DNA of 64,000 nucleotides, from contig JAWVFQ010000037.1 in NCBI GenBank assembly GCA_033856025.1, forward strand, positions 124,001 through 188,000, given 5' to 3'. Below the pieces are notes generated by a model, which was not told where the DNA came from, searched no databases, and saw only the letters and a program-made list of their open reading frames with translations. The translations under genes were made by a program, and so were the position numbers. The DNA is from AC-38 sp033856025 (GTDB taxonomy: Bacteria > Actinomycetota > Thermoleophilia > Solirubrobacterales > Solirubrobacteraceae). Numbering within the stretch: the stretch's first letter is position 1; every line of letters begins with the position of its first letter. Shown piece after piece: positions 7,649 to 16,419 of this stretch.

Positions 7649-9475
7649 ATGGGAGGGACGGAATGGGAACCCGCGTTGACCCTTGAGATAAGGCTCCTCG
7701 GCAAGCCGAGCATCGAGCGCGACGACGCGCCCGTCACCCCGCCGCGCGGCCGCAAGACGTGGGCGCTGCTCGCCTACCTGCTGCTGGCGGAGCGCCCGCC
7801 CACGCGCACGCACGTCGCGTCGCTGCTGTTCGCGGAGGCCGACGACCCGCTCGGCGCGCTGCGCTGGACTCTCGCCGACCTGCGCCGCACGCTCGGCGGC
7901 CCGGAGCCGGTGGGCGGTGACCCGCTCGACCTGAGCCTCCCGTCCGGGACGACCGCGGACGTCGCATCGGTGACCGCGGCGACCGGCGAGACCGGCGCGC
8001 CGGTCCCGCGCGGGGAGCTCCTGGAGGGCATGTCGTTCCCGTCGAGCCCGGTGTTCGAGTCCTGGCTCGGCGTGATGCGCCGCTACCTCGCCGGGGCCGC
8101 CCGCGCGCTGCAGCACGACGCGGCGCTGGCGCGGCTCGCCGCGGGCGAGCTGGAACGCGCCACCGAGCTCGCGCGCGACCTGGTGGGGGCCGAGCCGCTG
8201 GACCAGGCGGGCCAGGAGCTGCTCGTCCGCTGCCTGGCCCGCGGCGGACGCCGCGCCGACGCCGAGCGCCAGCTCGCCGACTACGCGGCGCTGGCCGATC
8301 GTGAGCTGGGGATCAGGCCCGGTCCGGAGATGGCGCTGGCCGCGCGCGAGCCCAGCGCGCTGCCCGGAGCGGCGGCCGGCGACGCCGACGCCGCGCTCGC
8401 GCAGCTCGAGGCGGGCGAGGCCGCGCTCGAGGCCGGCGCGGTAGAGCCGGGGATCGACATCCTCCGGCAGGGCTGCGGCGAGGCCGCGGCCGCGGGCGAC
8501 CCGGCGCTCGAGGCGCGGGCGCTGGCCGCGCTGGGCTCGGCGCTCGTGCACGCGGTCCGCGGTCGCGACGAGGAGGGCGCGCTGCGACTGCACGAGGCGC
8601 TGCGGCTGGCCGAGGCCGGGGACGACCGGGCGACGGCGGCGCTCGCCTGCCGGGAGCTGGGGTACATCGACACCCAGGCGGGACGGAACCCGGCGGCGAG
8701 CCGCTGGCTGGCGCGCGCGACGGACCTCGCGGAGGGCGCCGACGAGCTGTGCGCGGTGCTCGGCGTCCGTGGGATGGCGCTGTCGGACCGCGGCTACTAC
8801 GGCCCCGCGCTCGAGCTGCTCAACAAGTCGGTCGCGCGCGCCGAGCGCTGCGGGCGCCGGCGCCAGGCCGCGTGGTCGCTGGCGCTGATCGGGCGCGTGC
8901 ACCTGTTGCGGCGCGACCTCGGGCTGGCCCGCGAGGTGCTCGAGGAGAGCCTGCGCCTGGTCGCCGCGGAGCGCTGGGCCGCCTTCCGCCCGTTCCCCGA
9001 GGTGGTGCGCGCCGAGGCGGCGCTGCTCGCGGGTGCGCCCGACGAGGCCGCCGAAGCGGTCGAGCCGGCGTTCCGGCTCGCCTGCCGCCTCGGCGATCCC
9101 TGCTGGGAGGCGATGACCGTGCGCCTCGGCGGGCTGCTGGCGGTGGAGGCGGGCGACCTCGACACGGCCCGCGACCGCTTCGCCGACGCCGCCGCCCGGG
9201 CCACGCGCGTGTCGGACGCCTACGTTTGGGTCCACGCGCTGGTCCTGGACGACGCGGCCGCCCTCGCGGTGCGAACCGGCGCCGAGGAGGCGGCGGAGCT
9301 CGTGGCCCGGCTGACCGAGGTCGCCGAGCGGTGCGGGCTGCGGGAGCTGGTCGTGCGAGCTCACCTGCGTCGCGCCGGACTGGGCGACGCCGCCGCGCTC
9401 GAGGCGGCCCAGCTGCTGGCGGCCGAGGTGGACAACCCGGCGCTCGCCGCGCTGGTCGCGCCGGTCGCCGCCTGA
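7649..9475 (+). CDS. BTAD-domain transcriptional regulator with TPR-like C-terminus
   Basis: A 608-residue regulator of the SARP/BTAD class. Residues about 10-100 (LEIRLLGKPSIERDDAPVTPPRGRKTWALLAYLLL) form the OmpR-like winged helix typical of these proteins. The segment up to about residue 230 (ERATELARDLVGAEPLDQAG to DRELGIRPGPEM) is the bacterial transcriptional activator domain. The remainder is an Ala/Leu-rich helical-repeat array resembling TPRs (for example ALGSALVHAVRGRDEEGALR). No NB-ARC or AAA ATPase is present between them, so it is a short form. It lies between a divergent DUF4242 gene and a downstream tautomerase gene, which are likely targets. The start codon is uncertain within the first 12 residues. 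Confidence 0.88.
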   Translation: MGGTEWEPALTLEIRLLGKPSIERDDAPVTPPRGRKTWALLAYLLLAERPPTRTHVASLLFAEADDPLGALRWTLADLRRTLGGPEPVGGDPLDLSLPSGTTADVASVTAATGETGAPVPRGELLEGMSFPSSPVFESWLGVMRRYLAGAARALQHDAALARLAAGELERATELARDLVGAEPLDQAGQELLVRCLARGGRRADAERQLADYAALADRELGIRPGPEMALAAREPSALPGAAAGDADAALAQLEAGEAALEAGAVEPGIDILRQGCGEAAAAGDPALEARALAALGSALVHAVRGRDEEGALRLHEALRLAEAGDDRATAALACRELGYIDTQAGRNPAASRWLARATDLAEGADELCAVLGVRGMALSDRGYYGPALELLNKSVARAERCGRRRQAAWSLALIGRVHLLRRDLGLAREVLEESLRLVAAERWAAFRPFPEVVRAEAALLAGAPDEAAEAVEPAFRLACRLGDPCWEAMTVRLGGLLAVEAGDLDTARDRFADAAARATRVSDAYVWVHALVLDDAAALAVRTGAEEAAELVARLTEVAERCGLRELVVRAHLRRAGLGDAAALEAAQLLAAEVDNPALAALVAPVAA

Positions 9476-9542
9476 GCCTCACACGCCGGCTCACACGCCC
9501 CGCGCGTTGACTCGTCGGCGTCAACTACGAGGGAGGCATTCA

Positions 9543-9773
9543 ATGCCGTTCATCAACTGCCGGGTCATGGAGGGCGTCCTCACCGAGGACCAGAAGGCGG
9601 AGATCGCCGAGCGCATCACCGAGACGTTCGCTTCGGTCGTGGGCGAGCCCGTGCGCGGCCTCACGTGGGTCGTGATCGACGACATGTCCAGCGGCCAGTT
9701 CACCATCGGCGGCCGGCCCGTGACGACCGAGGGCGTCCAGGAGATGCTCGCGGGCGATCCGGCTCCGGCCTGA
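9543..9773 (+). CDS. 4-oxalocrotonate tautomerase-like protein
   Basis: A 76-residue small tautomerase. After Met removal the first residue is Pro (MPFINCRVMEGVLTEDQKAE), the catalytic base of this superfamily. The rest (IAERITETFASVVGEPVRGLTWVVIDDM) follows the beta-alpha-beta layout of 4-OT enzymes. The ATG at 9543 is chosen because it places Pro at position 1 and follows a GGGAGG ribosome site; a longer in-frame reading from 9507 would bury the Pro. It lies 67 bases after the BTAD regulator on the same strand. The substrate is unknown; the conserved Arg pair of true 4-OT is not evident. Confidence 0.88.
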   Translation: MPFINCRVMEGVLTEDQKAEIAERITETFASVVGEPVRGLTWVVIDDMSSGQFTIGGRPVTTEGVQEMLAGDPAPA

Positions 9774-9782
9774 TCTCGAGGG

Positions 9783-9837
9783 CCCGCCGGGCGCGCCGCG
9801 TAGGTAGAAATACGTATTCCCTTCTGCGCCCGGCGGG
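9783..9837 (+). terminator. Long hairpin with palindromic loop
   Basis: CCCGCCGGGCGC (9783-9794) pairs perfectly with GCGCCCGGCGGG (9826-9837), a 12-bp GC stem just after the tautomerase stop. There is no U-tract, so termination may be factor-assisted. The 31-base loop contains AATACGTATT (9809-9818), a perfect 10-base palindrome in an AT-rich patch that stands out from its surroundings and could instead be an operator for the downstream secreted-protein gene. Confidence 0.5.
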
Positions 9838-9876
9838 TTACCATGGCTTTGGGTACGAACGGGAGGTCGGGCAGGG

Positions 9877-11838
9877 ATGGGACGCACGACACGGACCTTG
9901 GCGCTGTGCGCGCTGGCGGGAATGACGGCGGCCGCTCCGGCGGCCGCGAGCTTTCGCCCGGTGGGCGGGAACCTGAACGTCGATCCCGCCAACGGCGCGC
10001 GCATGTCCGACATCGCGACGGTGGGGGGCGTCCCCCACGTCGCGCTCGGCGACCAGGTCGGCGGGATTTCCGGCCCGCTCCGGGTGCGCAGGCTCAACGG
10101 GTCGAGCTGGGACCTCGTCGGCGGCGAGATCTCCGCGACGCCGAGCGCCACCCCGAGCCTCACCAGCTTCAACGACCAGCCGTGGGTCACCTCAACCGAG
10201 ATCAACCAGGCCCACACCGCCTACCAGGTGTTCGTCAGCTACTTCGACGGCGCCAACTGGACGCGGGCCTCCAGCTCACTGAACACCGACGACACCCAGA
10301 GCGCGGACGCTCCGGACATCACGTCCGTTAAGTCCGGCGTCAACAGCATGCCGTACGTGGCGTTTGCCCAGCTCAACGGCGCCAGCTACGCGATCCGCGT
10401 GGCGCGCCGCAAGACCGTGTCATCCGTCTCCACCTGGGAGTACCCGGGCAGCGCGATGCAGGGCACGACCGGCTGGTCCGCCTTCTACCCGCAGATCGTG
10501 AGCGACCCGGCGACCTTGAACACGCCGTACGTCTCGTGGATGGCGCAGTCGCCGACCGCGCCCAACCCGGGCGGCGGCACTCCGCCGCCGCCGACGTACC
10601 GGCTGTACGTCGCGAAGGGCACGATGGTCAACACCCCTTCGCAGTCGGTCTGGACCGTCCTGGGCGGGCAGCTCAACCAAGACGAGGACTCCCCCAGCGT
10701 CCCCGACGTCGCGGTCGTCGGCGGTGAGCCGTGGGCCACGTGGACGGAGAAGGTAGGCGGCGTCCGCCAGGTCCACGTGGCGCGTTACACGAACGGCAGC
10801 TGGGTCCAGATGGGTCAGGCCGTGCTCAACGCCGACCCGGCCCAGAGCGTGGACACGGTGAGGATCGCCAACATCGGCGGCATGGCGTACGTGGTCATGA
10901 GCGAGCAGTTCGACAGCCAGGCCTTCCGCGATCACGTGTGGGTCAGGCGCTTCGACGGGACGAGCTGGGTCTCGGTCGGCGGCCCTCTGAACCTCGACCC
11001 CGCCCTGGGCGCCAACGCGACCGGGATCACGGACGTGGGCGGCGTCCCCTACGTCGCCTTCGAGCAGTCCGGAGCGACCTTCAGCGAGAAGTCGCAACTG
11101 CGCGTCTCGCGCGAGGAGGCGCCGGCGTGCCAGGCCTCGACGCTCGACGTGCCGCACAACGCGCTCGCGTTCACCGTCTCGCTGACCTGCAACGAGGGCG
11201 TGAGGTCCATCAAGACCTCGGTCACCCATGGCGTGCTGTCCGACCTCGACGCGGGCGCGGGGACCGTGAAGTACACCCCGGCGGCCAACTACTCCGGGCC
11301 CGACAGCCTCACGTTCGCCTCGAGCGACGGGTCGCTGGAGTCCGCACCGGCCACCGTGACGCTGAACGTCGCGGCGCCGGGCGGTGGCGGGAACCCGCCC
11401 CCGGGCGGGGGGCCGATCCTGAGCGGGCTGCGGCGCACGCACGGGGTGTTCCGGCTGGGGCGCGCCCGCACGGCGCTGACGGGACGGACCGCGGCCGTGC
11501 GCCGCCGCGCACCTGTCCCGCGCGGGACGACGTTCTCGTTCAACCTCAACCAGGACGCCGCGGTCACGATGGCCGTTCGCCGGACGCGCTCCGGACGGCG
11601 CGTGGGCCGGCGCTGCCTGGCGCCCACGCCCGCGCGGCGCAGGAAGCCGCGCTGCCTGCGGCTCGTCACGGTGGCGACGCTCAAGCGCGACGCACGCGCC
11701 GGGGTCAACCGCATCCCGTTCAGCGGACGGGTCGGACGCCTCACCCTGGCGCCCGGCGCCTACCGCGCCGTCTTCACCGCGGCCAACGCCGCGGGGAAGA
11801 GTCCCGGGCGCACGAGCGGCTTCACGATCGTCCGCTGA
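9877..11838 (+). CDS. Secreted propeller-like repeat protein with cadherin-like and Arg-rich C-terminal domains
   Basis: A 653-residue exported protein. Residues 1-25 are a signal peptide ending ...AAPAAASF. Residues 26-410 are a set of about seven repeats with the pattern W...GGxLNxDP...D...VxGVPYVA, probably a beta-propeller; it recurs in LNVDPANGARMSDIATVGGV and LNLDPALGANATGITDVGGV. Residues about 415-495 resemble a bacterial Ig/cadherin-like domain (VKYTPAANYSGPDSLTFASSD). A Gly/Pro linker leads to an Arg-rich C-terminal beta domain ending in APGAYRAVFTAANAAGKSPG and FTIVR. The function is unknown; the architecture suggests a surface or secreted binding protein. The same C-terminal module style recurs at 59149-60438. 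Confidence 0.8.
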   Translation: MGRTTRTLALCALAGMTAAAPAAASFRPVGGNLNVDPANGARMSDIATVGGVPHVALGDQVGGISGPLRVRRLNGSSWDLVGGEISATPSATPSLTSFNDQPWVTSTEINQAHTAYQVFVSYFDGANWTRASSSLNTDDTQSADAPDITSVKSGVNSMPYVAFAQLNGASYAIRVARRKTVSSVSTWEYPGSAMQGTTGWSAFYPQIVSDPATLNTPYVSWMAQSPTAPNPGGGTPPPPTYRLYVAKGTMVNTPSQSVWTVLGGQLNQDEDSPSVPDVAVVGGEPWATWTEKVGGVRQVHVARYTNGSWVQMGQAVLNADPAQSVDTVRIANIGGMAYVVMSEQFDSQAFRDHVWVRRFDGTSWVSVGGPLNLDPALGANATGITDVGGVPYVAFEQSGATFSEKSQLRVSREEAPACQASTLDVPHNALAFTVSLTCNEGVRSIKTSVTHGVLSDLDAGAGTVKYTPAANYSGPDSLTFASSDGSLESAPATVTLNVAAPGGGGNPPPGGGPILSGLRRTHGVFRLGRARTALTGRTAAVRRRAPVPRGTTFSFNLNQDAAVTMAVRRTRSGRRVGRRCLAPTPARRRKPRCLRLVTVATLKRDARAGVNRIPFSGRVGRLTLAPGAYRAVFTAANAAGKSPGRTSGFTIVR

Positions 11839-11895
11839 GCCGCCAGGACGCGGTTGGACCGCGTGGTGCAGGGAAAACGCGCCGCTTCGACCGGT

Positions 11896-11926
11896 TGTAC
11901 ATGGCGAACGGGGTAGTACCTGTACA
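11896..11926. promoter_or_regulatory. Paired TGTACA sites upstream of ATP-grasp operon
   Basis: TGTACA occurs at 11896-11901 and again at 11921-11926, the second inside the perfect palindrome CCTGTACAGG (11919-11928). The 25-base start-to-start spacing and the position just before the ATP-grasp gene at 11939 suggest a dimeric-repressor or activator site. No protein can be assigned. Confidence 0.35.
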
Positions 11927-11938
11927 GGCTGAAGGGCC

Positions 11939-13324
11939 ATGTCCGCGGCGACTTTCGACGAGGCGATCGATGCGCAGGGCCATACGCGTCCCGAGTACGC
12001 GGGCGTCATCGACGCCCTGCGCGCCTGCGACCTGCAGCGTCTGGCCGGCGGCGTCAGCGCCGAGCTGACCGCGCGCGGCGTGTGCTTCGGCTCGTGGCCC
12101 GACGCCCGCCCCTTCCACGTCGACCCGGTCCCCCGCATCCTCACCGCGAGCGCCTGGGCGCGACTCAGCGCGGGGCTGGCCCAGCGCGTGAGCGCGCTCA
12201 ACCGCTTCCTCGACGACGTCTACGGCGACCGGCGGATCGTGGAGGCGGGCGTCGTCCCGGCGCGGGTGATCGACGGGGCGGCGGGGCACGAGCCGCTGTC
12301 GCGGGGAATCGAGGTGCCCGGCGGCATCCACGCCCACTGCGCCGGCCTGGACGTCGTGCGCGACGGGCCCGAGAGCTTCGCCGTACTGGAGGACAATCTG
12401 CGCACACCGTCGGGCGTGGCCTACGCGGGCGCGGCACGCGAGGCCGTGCTGTCGCGCCTGCCCGGCCGCACCGTCCGCCCCCGGCCGCTGGCCGGCGCGG
12501 TGATCGGACTGGGCGAGGCGTTGCGCGGCGCCGCGCCCGACGGGGGCGGCGACCCGGCGATCGTGCTGCTGTCCGACGGCTGGGCCAACAGCGCCTGGTT
12601 CGAGCACACCGAGATCGCCCGGCGCCTCGGCCTGCCGATGGTCACGCCGGCCGACCTGGAGACGGCCGACGGGCGATTGTGGCTGCGCGGCGGCTCCGGG
12701 CGCCGCCAGGTCGACGTCGTCTACCGGCGCACGGACGAGGACCGCCTGACCAACCCCGACGGGAGGCTGACCGCGCTCGGCGAGCTCCTGCTCGAGCCGC
12801 TGCGCCGCGGCACGGTGGCCTGCGTGAACGCCTTCGGCAACGGCGTGGCCGACGACAAGCTGGTGCAGGCCTACGTCGAGGAGATGGTCCGCTTCTACCT
12901 GGACGAGGAGCCGCTGCTGCCCTCGGTGCCCACCTACGACCTCGGTGATCCCGAGGTCCGCGACTGCGCGCTGGAGCGCCTGGGCGAGCTGGTGGTCAAG
13001 CCGCGCGATGGCTACGGCGGCGCCGGCGTGCTGATCGGCCCCCGGGCGAGCTCCGATGAGCTGGAGGCGGCGGCCGCGGCGATCCGGGCGCAGCCCGACG
13101 CCTGGGTGGCCCAGGAGACCGTCGCCCTGTCCACCCATCCGACCGTCTGCGACGGGCGGCTGTCCCCGCGCCACGTCGACCTGCGCCCCTTCGCCTACAG
13201 CACGCCGACCGGCGTGCGGGTTCTGGCCGGTGGCCTGACTAGGGTTGCTCTCCGCGAGGGATCGCTGATCGTCAACTCGTCCCAAGACGGCGGAGCCAAG
13301 GACACCTGGGTACTCGACGCATGA
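11939..13324 (+). CDS. Circularly permuted ATP-grasp type 2 protein
   Basis: A 461-residue protein of the circularly permuted ATP-grasp type 2 family (formerly DUF404/DUF407). Family marks are LNRFLDDVYGDRRIVEAGVVPARVI near residues 85-110, a FAVLEDNLRTPSGVAY block around residue 150, VNAFGNGVADDKLV, LVVKPRDGYGGAGVLIGP near 345-365, and the ending LIVNSSQDGGAKDTWVL. These enzymes are thought to ligate an amino acid or amine to a carboxylate on a peptide or small-molecule scaffold using ATP. The usual partners (alpha-E domain and transglutaminase proteins) are absent. Instead the gene overlaps a C26 peptidase gene (ATGA) that is followed by a GCS2 ligase. Confidence 0.93.
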   Translation: MSAATFDEAIDAQGHTRPEYAGVIDALRACDLQRLAGGVSAELTARGVCFGSWPDARPFHVDPVPRILTASAWARLSAGLAQRVSALNRFLDDVYGDRRIVEAGVVPARVIDGAAGHEPLSRGIEVPGGIHAHCAGLDVVRDGPESFAVLEDNLRTPSGVAYAGAAREAVLSRLPGRTVRPRPLAGAVIGLGEALRGAAPDGGGDPAIVLLSDGWANSAWFEHTEIARRLGLPMVTPADLETADGRLWLRGGSGRRQVDVVYRRTDEDRLTNPDGRLTALGELLLEPLRRGTVACVNAFGNGVADDKLVQAYVEEMVRFYLDEEPLLPSVPTYDLGDPEVRDCALERLGELVVKPRDGYGGAGVLIGPRASSDELEAAAAAIRAQPDAWVAQETVALSTHPTVCDGRLSPRHVDLRPFAYSTPTGVRVLAGGLTRVALREGSLIVNSSQDGGAKDTWVLDA

Positions 13325-14073
13325 CCGGACGCCCGCTGATCGGCGTCACCACCTCGGAGGTGCGCCAGGCCGCGGACGTCCACGCGACACCGCGTGGCGA
13401 GCCGCCCCGGCGCGAGATGGCGCTGGGCATGACCTACCTGCGCGCGATCGAGGCGGCCGGCGGGCTCCCGGTGGTGCTGCCGCCGCTGTCGCTCACGGCG
13501 GTGCGCCCGCTGATCGGTCACCTGCACGGCCTGTGCCTGTCGGGCGGGCCGGACCTCGACCCCAGCGCCTACGGCGCCGAGCCCCAGCCCGAGCTCGGCC
13601 CCACGGAGCCCGAGCTCGACGAGTTCGAGCTGGCCGCCGCGCGCCGCGCCGACGCCGCGGGCCTGCCCATCCTCGCCATCTGCCGCGGCCTGCAGGCGCT
13701 CAACGTGGCCCGGGGCGGGACGCTGGAGCAGCACGTGCCCGACCACCGCCAGGAGGTCCCGGGCGACCACGTCACCCACACGGTGCGCGTCGCGCCCGAC
13801 AGCCGGCTGGCGCGCATCACCGGCGAGGAGACGCTGGAGGTCAACTCCTTCCACCACCAGGCCGTGCGCGATCTGGGCCGCGGTCTGCGCGCCGTGGCCT
13901 GGGCGCAGGACGGGACGATCGAGGCGCTGGAGGCGCCGCGGCGCGCGGCCCCGCTGCTGGCCGTCCAGTGGCACGCCGAGGGCCTGGTCGCCCGGCCCGA
14001 GCAGTGCGCCCTCTTCGAGGACCTCGTCGAGGCCTCTTCGATGCACGCAATGCGCACTCTGCGGGTAGCTTGA
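13321..14073 (+). CDS. Class I glutamine amidotransferase-like gamma-glutamyl hydrolase (peptidase C26)
   Basis: A 250-residue enzyme of the peptidase C26/PuuD type. It begins RPLIGVTTSEVR, has the oxyanion region LCLSGGPDLDPSAYG, the nucleophile elbow AICRGLQALNVARGG (Cys near residue 120) and the late catalytic His/Glu in VQWHAEGL. The family cleaves gamma-glutamyl amides, for example gamma-glutamyl-GABA in polyamine breakdown. Here it overlaps the ATP-grasp gene by four bases and is followed six bases later by a GCS2 ligase, so it may trim or recycle a gamma-glutamyl conjugate made by its neighbours. That pathway role is inference. Confidence 0.92.
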   Translation: MTGRPLIGVTTSEVRQAADVHATPRGEPPRREMALGMTYLRAIEAAGGLPVVLPPLSLTAVRPLIGHLHGLCLSGGPDLDPSAYGAEPQPELGPTEPELDEFELAAARRADAAGLPILAICRGLQALNVARGGTLEQHVPDHRQEVPGDHVTHTVRVAPDSRLARITGEETLEVNSFHHQAVRDLGRGLRAVAWAQDGTIEALEAPRRAAPLLAVQWHAEGLVARPEQCALFEDLVEASSMHAMRTLRVA

Positions 14074-14079
14074 GCAGCG

Positions 14080-15213
14080 ATGCTGCTGACGCGGCCCGCG
14101 TGGGCGCAGTGGAAGGGCGAGACGGCACCGACGGCGTACTCGCTCGGCGTCGAGGAGGAGCTCATGCTCGTCGACCCCGACGGCTGGGCACTGGCCCCGC
14201 GCAGCGAGGACGTCCTGGAGGCGATGGGCCCGGCGCTGCTCGACCGCGCCACCGCCGAGACGCACGGCTCGGCGCTGGAGCTGGCCACCGGCGTGCACGT
14301 CGACGCTCGCGGCGCCGCGAGCGAGCTGCGCGCGCTGCGCGAGCGGCTGTCCACCGCGCTGGAGCCCTTCGGCCTGCGCGCCGCGGCGGCCGGACTGCAC
14401 CCCTTCACGCTGTGGTCGGACACCGTCGTCTCGCGCGGGGAGCGCTACCAGTTCGTCCACGGGTCGATGCGCGAGCTGGCGCGCCGCGAGCCGACCTTCG
14501 CCCTGCACGTCCACGTCGGCGTGCGCGACCCCGAGTCGGCCGTCCTGCTGGCCAACCGCCTGCGCGCCCACCTGCCGGTGATCCTCGCCGTGTCGGCCAA
14601 CTCGCCGTTCTGGCAGGGCCGCGACACCGGGCTGGCGTCCGCCCGCACGCCCCTGTTCCAGGGCTTCCCCCGCGTGGGCATCCCCCGCCCCTTCTCGTCG
14701 TACCTGGACTTCGTCGAGGCGGTCGACCTGCTGATCCGCTGCGACGCGGTGCCCGAGCCCACGTTCCTGTGGTGGGACGTGCGCCTCCAGCCGCGATTCG
14801 GCACCGTCGAGATCCGCATACCCGACGCCCAGACCACCGTGACCGACGCCGTGGCGATCGCCGCGTTCGTCCAGTGCCTGGCGCGCCTGGAGCTGGAGGA
14901 GGGCCACGCCCACCACATGCTGCTGCGCGCGCCCGAGGCGCTGGAGGAGAACCGCTTCCTGGCCGCGCGCGACGGGATGCGGGCCGAGCTCGTCATGCCC
15001 GAGCGCGGCGGTCGCGTCCCGGTGGCCGAGATCGTCGAGGAGCTGCTGGACGCCTGCGCCCCGCACGCGCGCGCGTTGGACTGCGAGGACGAGCTGCGTG
15101 ACGTCCGCGCGCTCGTCGAGTGGCCCGCCGCCGAGCGCCAGCGCGACGCCGCCGCCGCGGGCGCGAAGCTGACCGGCCTGGTGCAGAGCCTGGCCGAGCG
15201 CTTCCCGGCCTGA
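14080..15213 (+). CDS. GCS2-family carboxylate-amine ligase (YbdK-like)
   Basis: A 377-residue member of the glutamate-cysteine ligase 2 family. Visible motifs are YSLGVEEELMLVDPDG, the HGSALELATGVH segment, LHVHVGVRDPESAV, LPVILAVSANSPFWQGRDTG and the late TVEIRIPDAQTTV. YbdK of E. coli has weak glutamate-cysteine ligase activity; actinobacterial relatives join glutamate or other carboxylates to amines. It is the third gene of a tight unit with the ATP-grasp ligase and the C26 hydrolase. Two ATP-dependent amide ligases flanking a gamma-glutamyl hydrolase suggests synthesis of a small gamma-glutamyl peptide. Confidence 0.93.
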   Translation: MLLTRPAWAQWKGETAPTAYSLGVEEELMLVDPDGWALAPRSEDVLEAMGPALLDRATAETHGSALELATGVHVDARGAASELRALRERLSTALEPFGLRAAAAGLHPFTLWSDTVVSRGERYQFVHGSMRELARREPTFALHVHVGVRDPESAVLLANRLRAHLPVILAVSANSPFWQGRDTGLASARTPLFQGFPRVGIPRPFSSYLDFVEAVDLLIRCDAVPEPTFLWWDVRLQPRFGTVEIRIPDAQTTVTDAVAIAAFVQCLARLELEEGHAHHMLLRAPEALEENRFLAARDGMRAELVMPERGGRVPVAEIVEELLDACAPHARALDCEDELRDVRALVEWPAAERQRDAAAAGAKLTGLVQSLAERFPA

Positions 15214-15243
15214 CCCGCCCCCGGCACCTGCAAGGATTGCGCG

Positions 15244-16419
15244 ATGTTCGGCGGCGGCGGATCCATCCAGCTGGCCCGGATCTTCGGGATCCGCATCGGG
15301 GTCACCACCAGCTGGTTCCTGGTCCTCTTCTTCTTCATCTTCATCCTGTCGGGGTCGTTCCGCGACACGCTGAACTCCTCCGACAGCGTGGCGTACCTGA
15401 CCGCGGTGGCCAGCGCCCTGCTGTTCTTCGTCTCGCTCGTCGCGCACGAGATGGGCCACGCGCTGACGGCGCGGCGGCTGGGCATCGAGACGACCGGGAT
15501 CGACCTGTGGTTCTTCGGCGGCGTGGCCAAGATGGAGCGCGACGCCGACAACGCCGGGACCGAGTTCAAGATCGCGATCGCCGGCCCGCTGGTCTCGCTG
15601 GCCGTCGTCGGGGTGTGCGTCGCGGTGGGGGTCGCGATGTCGGGCTGGCCAAAGTTCTGGGACGCCGTCACGCTGGCGCGCGGGGCGAACGTCAGCCCGG
15701 GCCTGCTGCTGGTCAGCTGGCTGGGGACCATCAACGCCGCGGTCTTCCTGTTCAACCTCCTCCCCGCCTTCCCCCTGGACGGCGGGCGCATCGTCCGCGC
15801 CATCGCCTGGCGGATCACCGGCGACCGCCTGCGAGCCACCCGCGCCTCGGCCACGCTGGGCCAGATCTTCTCGTGGATCCTCATCGGCCTCGGGCTGGCC
15901 GAGATCCTCTTCACCGGGGCGACGCTGAGCGGCGTGTGGCTGATGGTCCTGGGCTGGTTCTTGGGCCAGGCCGCGCGCGGCGCGGTGGCCCAGACGGCGT
16001 TCTCCGAGCGCCTGGAGGGCGTGACCGTCGCGGACATCATGGACTCCGACCCGGTGACGATCCCCGCGTCGGTGAGCGCCTCGCGCGCGCTGGACGAGTG
16101 GTTCCTGCGCTACCGCTGGCCGTGGTTCCCGGTGGTCGAGGACTCGGGGCGCTTCGCCGGGATCGTGGAGGAGGAGCGCGTCCAGGGCGCCGAGCGCGGG
16201 GGCGAGGGCGAGCGGCCGGTGCGCGAGCTGCTCGAGCCGGGCGAGGGTGAGTGGCGCGTCGGTGCCGATGCGACCCTGGAGTCGCTTCTGGGCTCCGAGC
16301 CGCTACGCCGTACGGGGGCGCTCTTCGCCGTGGACGGCGACGGCCGCCTGCGCGGGGTCGTGACGATCGACCAGGTCCGCCGGGCCCTCCAGAGCGCCGC
16401 CGTCCCCGGCACGCCCTGA
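15244..16419 (+). CDS. Site-2 protease (M50) with C-terminal CBS region
   Basis: A 391-residue integral membrane metalloprotease. Hydrophobic segments lie near residues 20-37, 52-72, 110-130, 160-185 and 210-240. The zinc motif HEMGH is at residues 68-72, and the second metal-binding part is FNLLPAFPLDGGRI near 175-188. The C-terminal 130 residues hold two CBS-like motifs (ADIMDSDPVTIPASVSASRA and GVVTIDQVRRAL), giving the S2P-CBS arrangement of the SpoIVFB/Rv2625c type, which senses nucleotides or redox state. It probably cleaves a membrane-bound regulator. The 3' end overlaps the convergent diguanylate cyclase gene by 117 bases. Confidence 0.93.
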   Translation: MFGGGGSIQLARIFGIRIGVTTSWFLVLFFFIFILSGSFRDTLNSSDSVAYLTAVASALLFFVSLVAHEMGHALTARRLGIETTGIDLWFFGGVAKMERDADNAGTEFKIAIAGPLVSLAVVGVCVAVGVAMSGWPKFWDAVTLARGANVSPGLLLVSWLGTINAAVFLFNLLPAFPLDGGRIVRAIAWRITGDRLRATRASATLGQIFSWILIGLGLAEILFTGATLSGVWLMVLGWFLGQAARGAVAQTAFSERLEGVTVADIMDSDPVTIPASVSASRALDEWFLRYRWPWFPVVEDSGRFAGIVEEERVQGAERGGEGERPVRELLEPGEGEWRVGADATLESLLGSEPLRRTGALFAVDGDGRLRGVVTIDQVRRALQSAAVPGTP

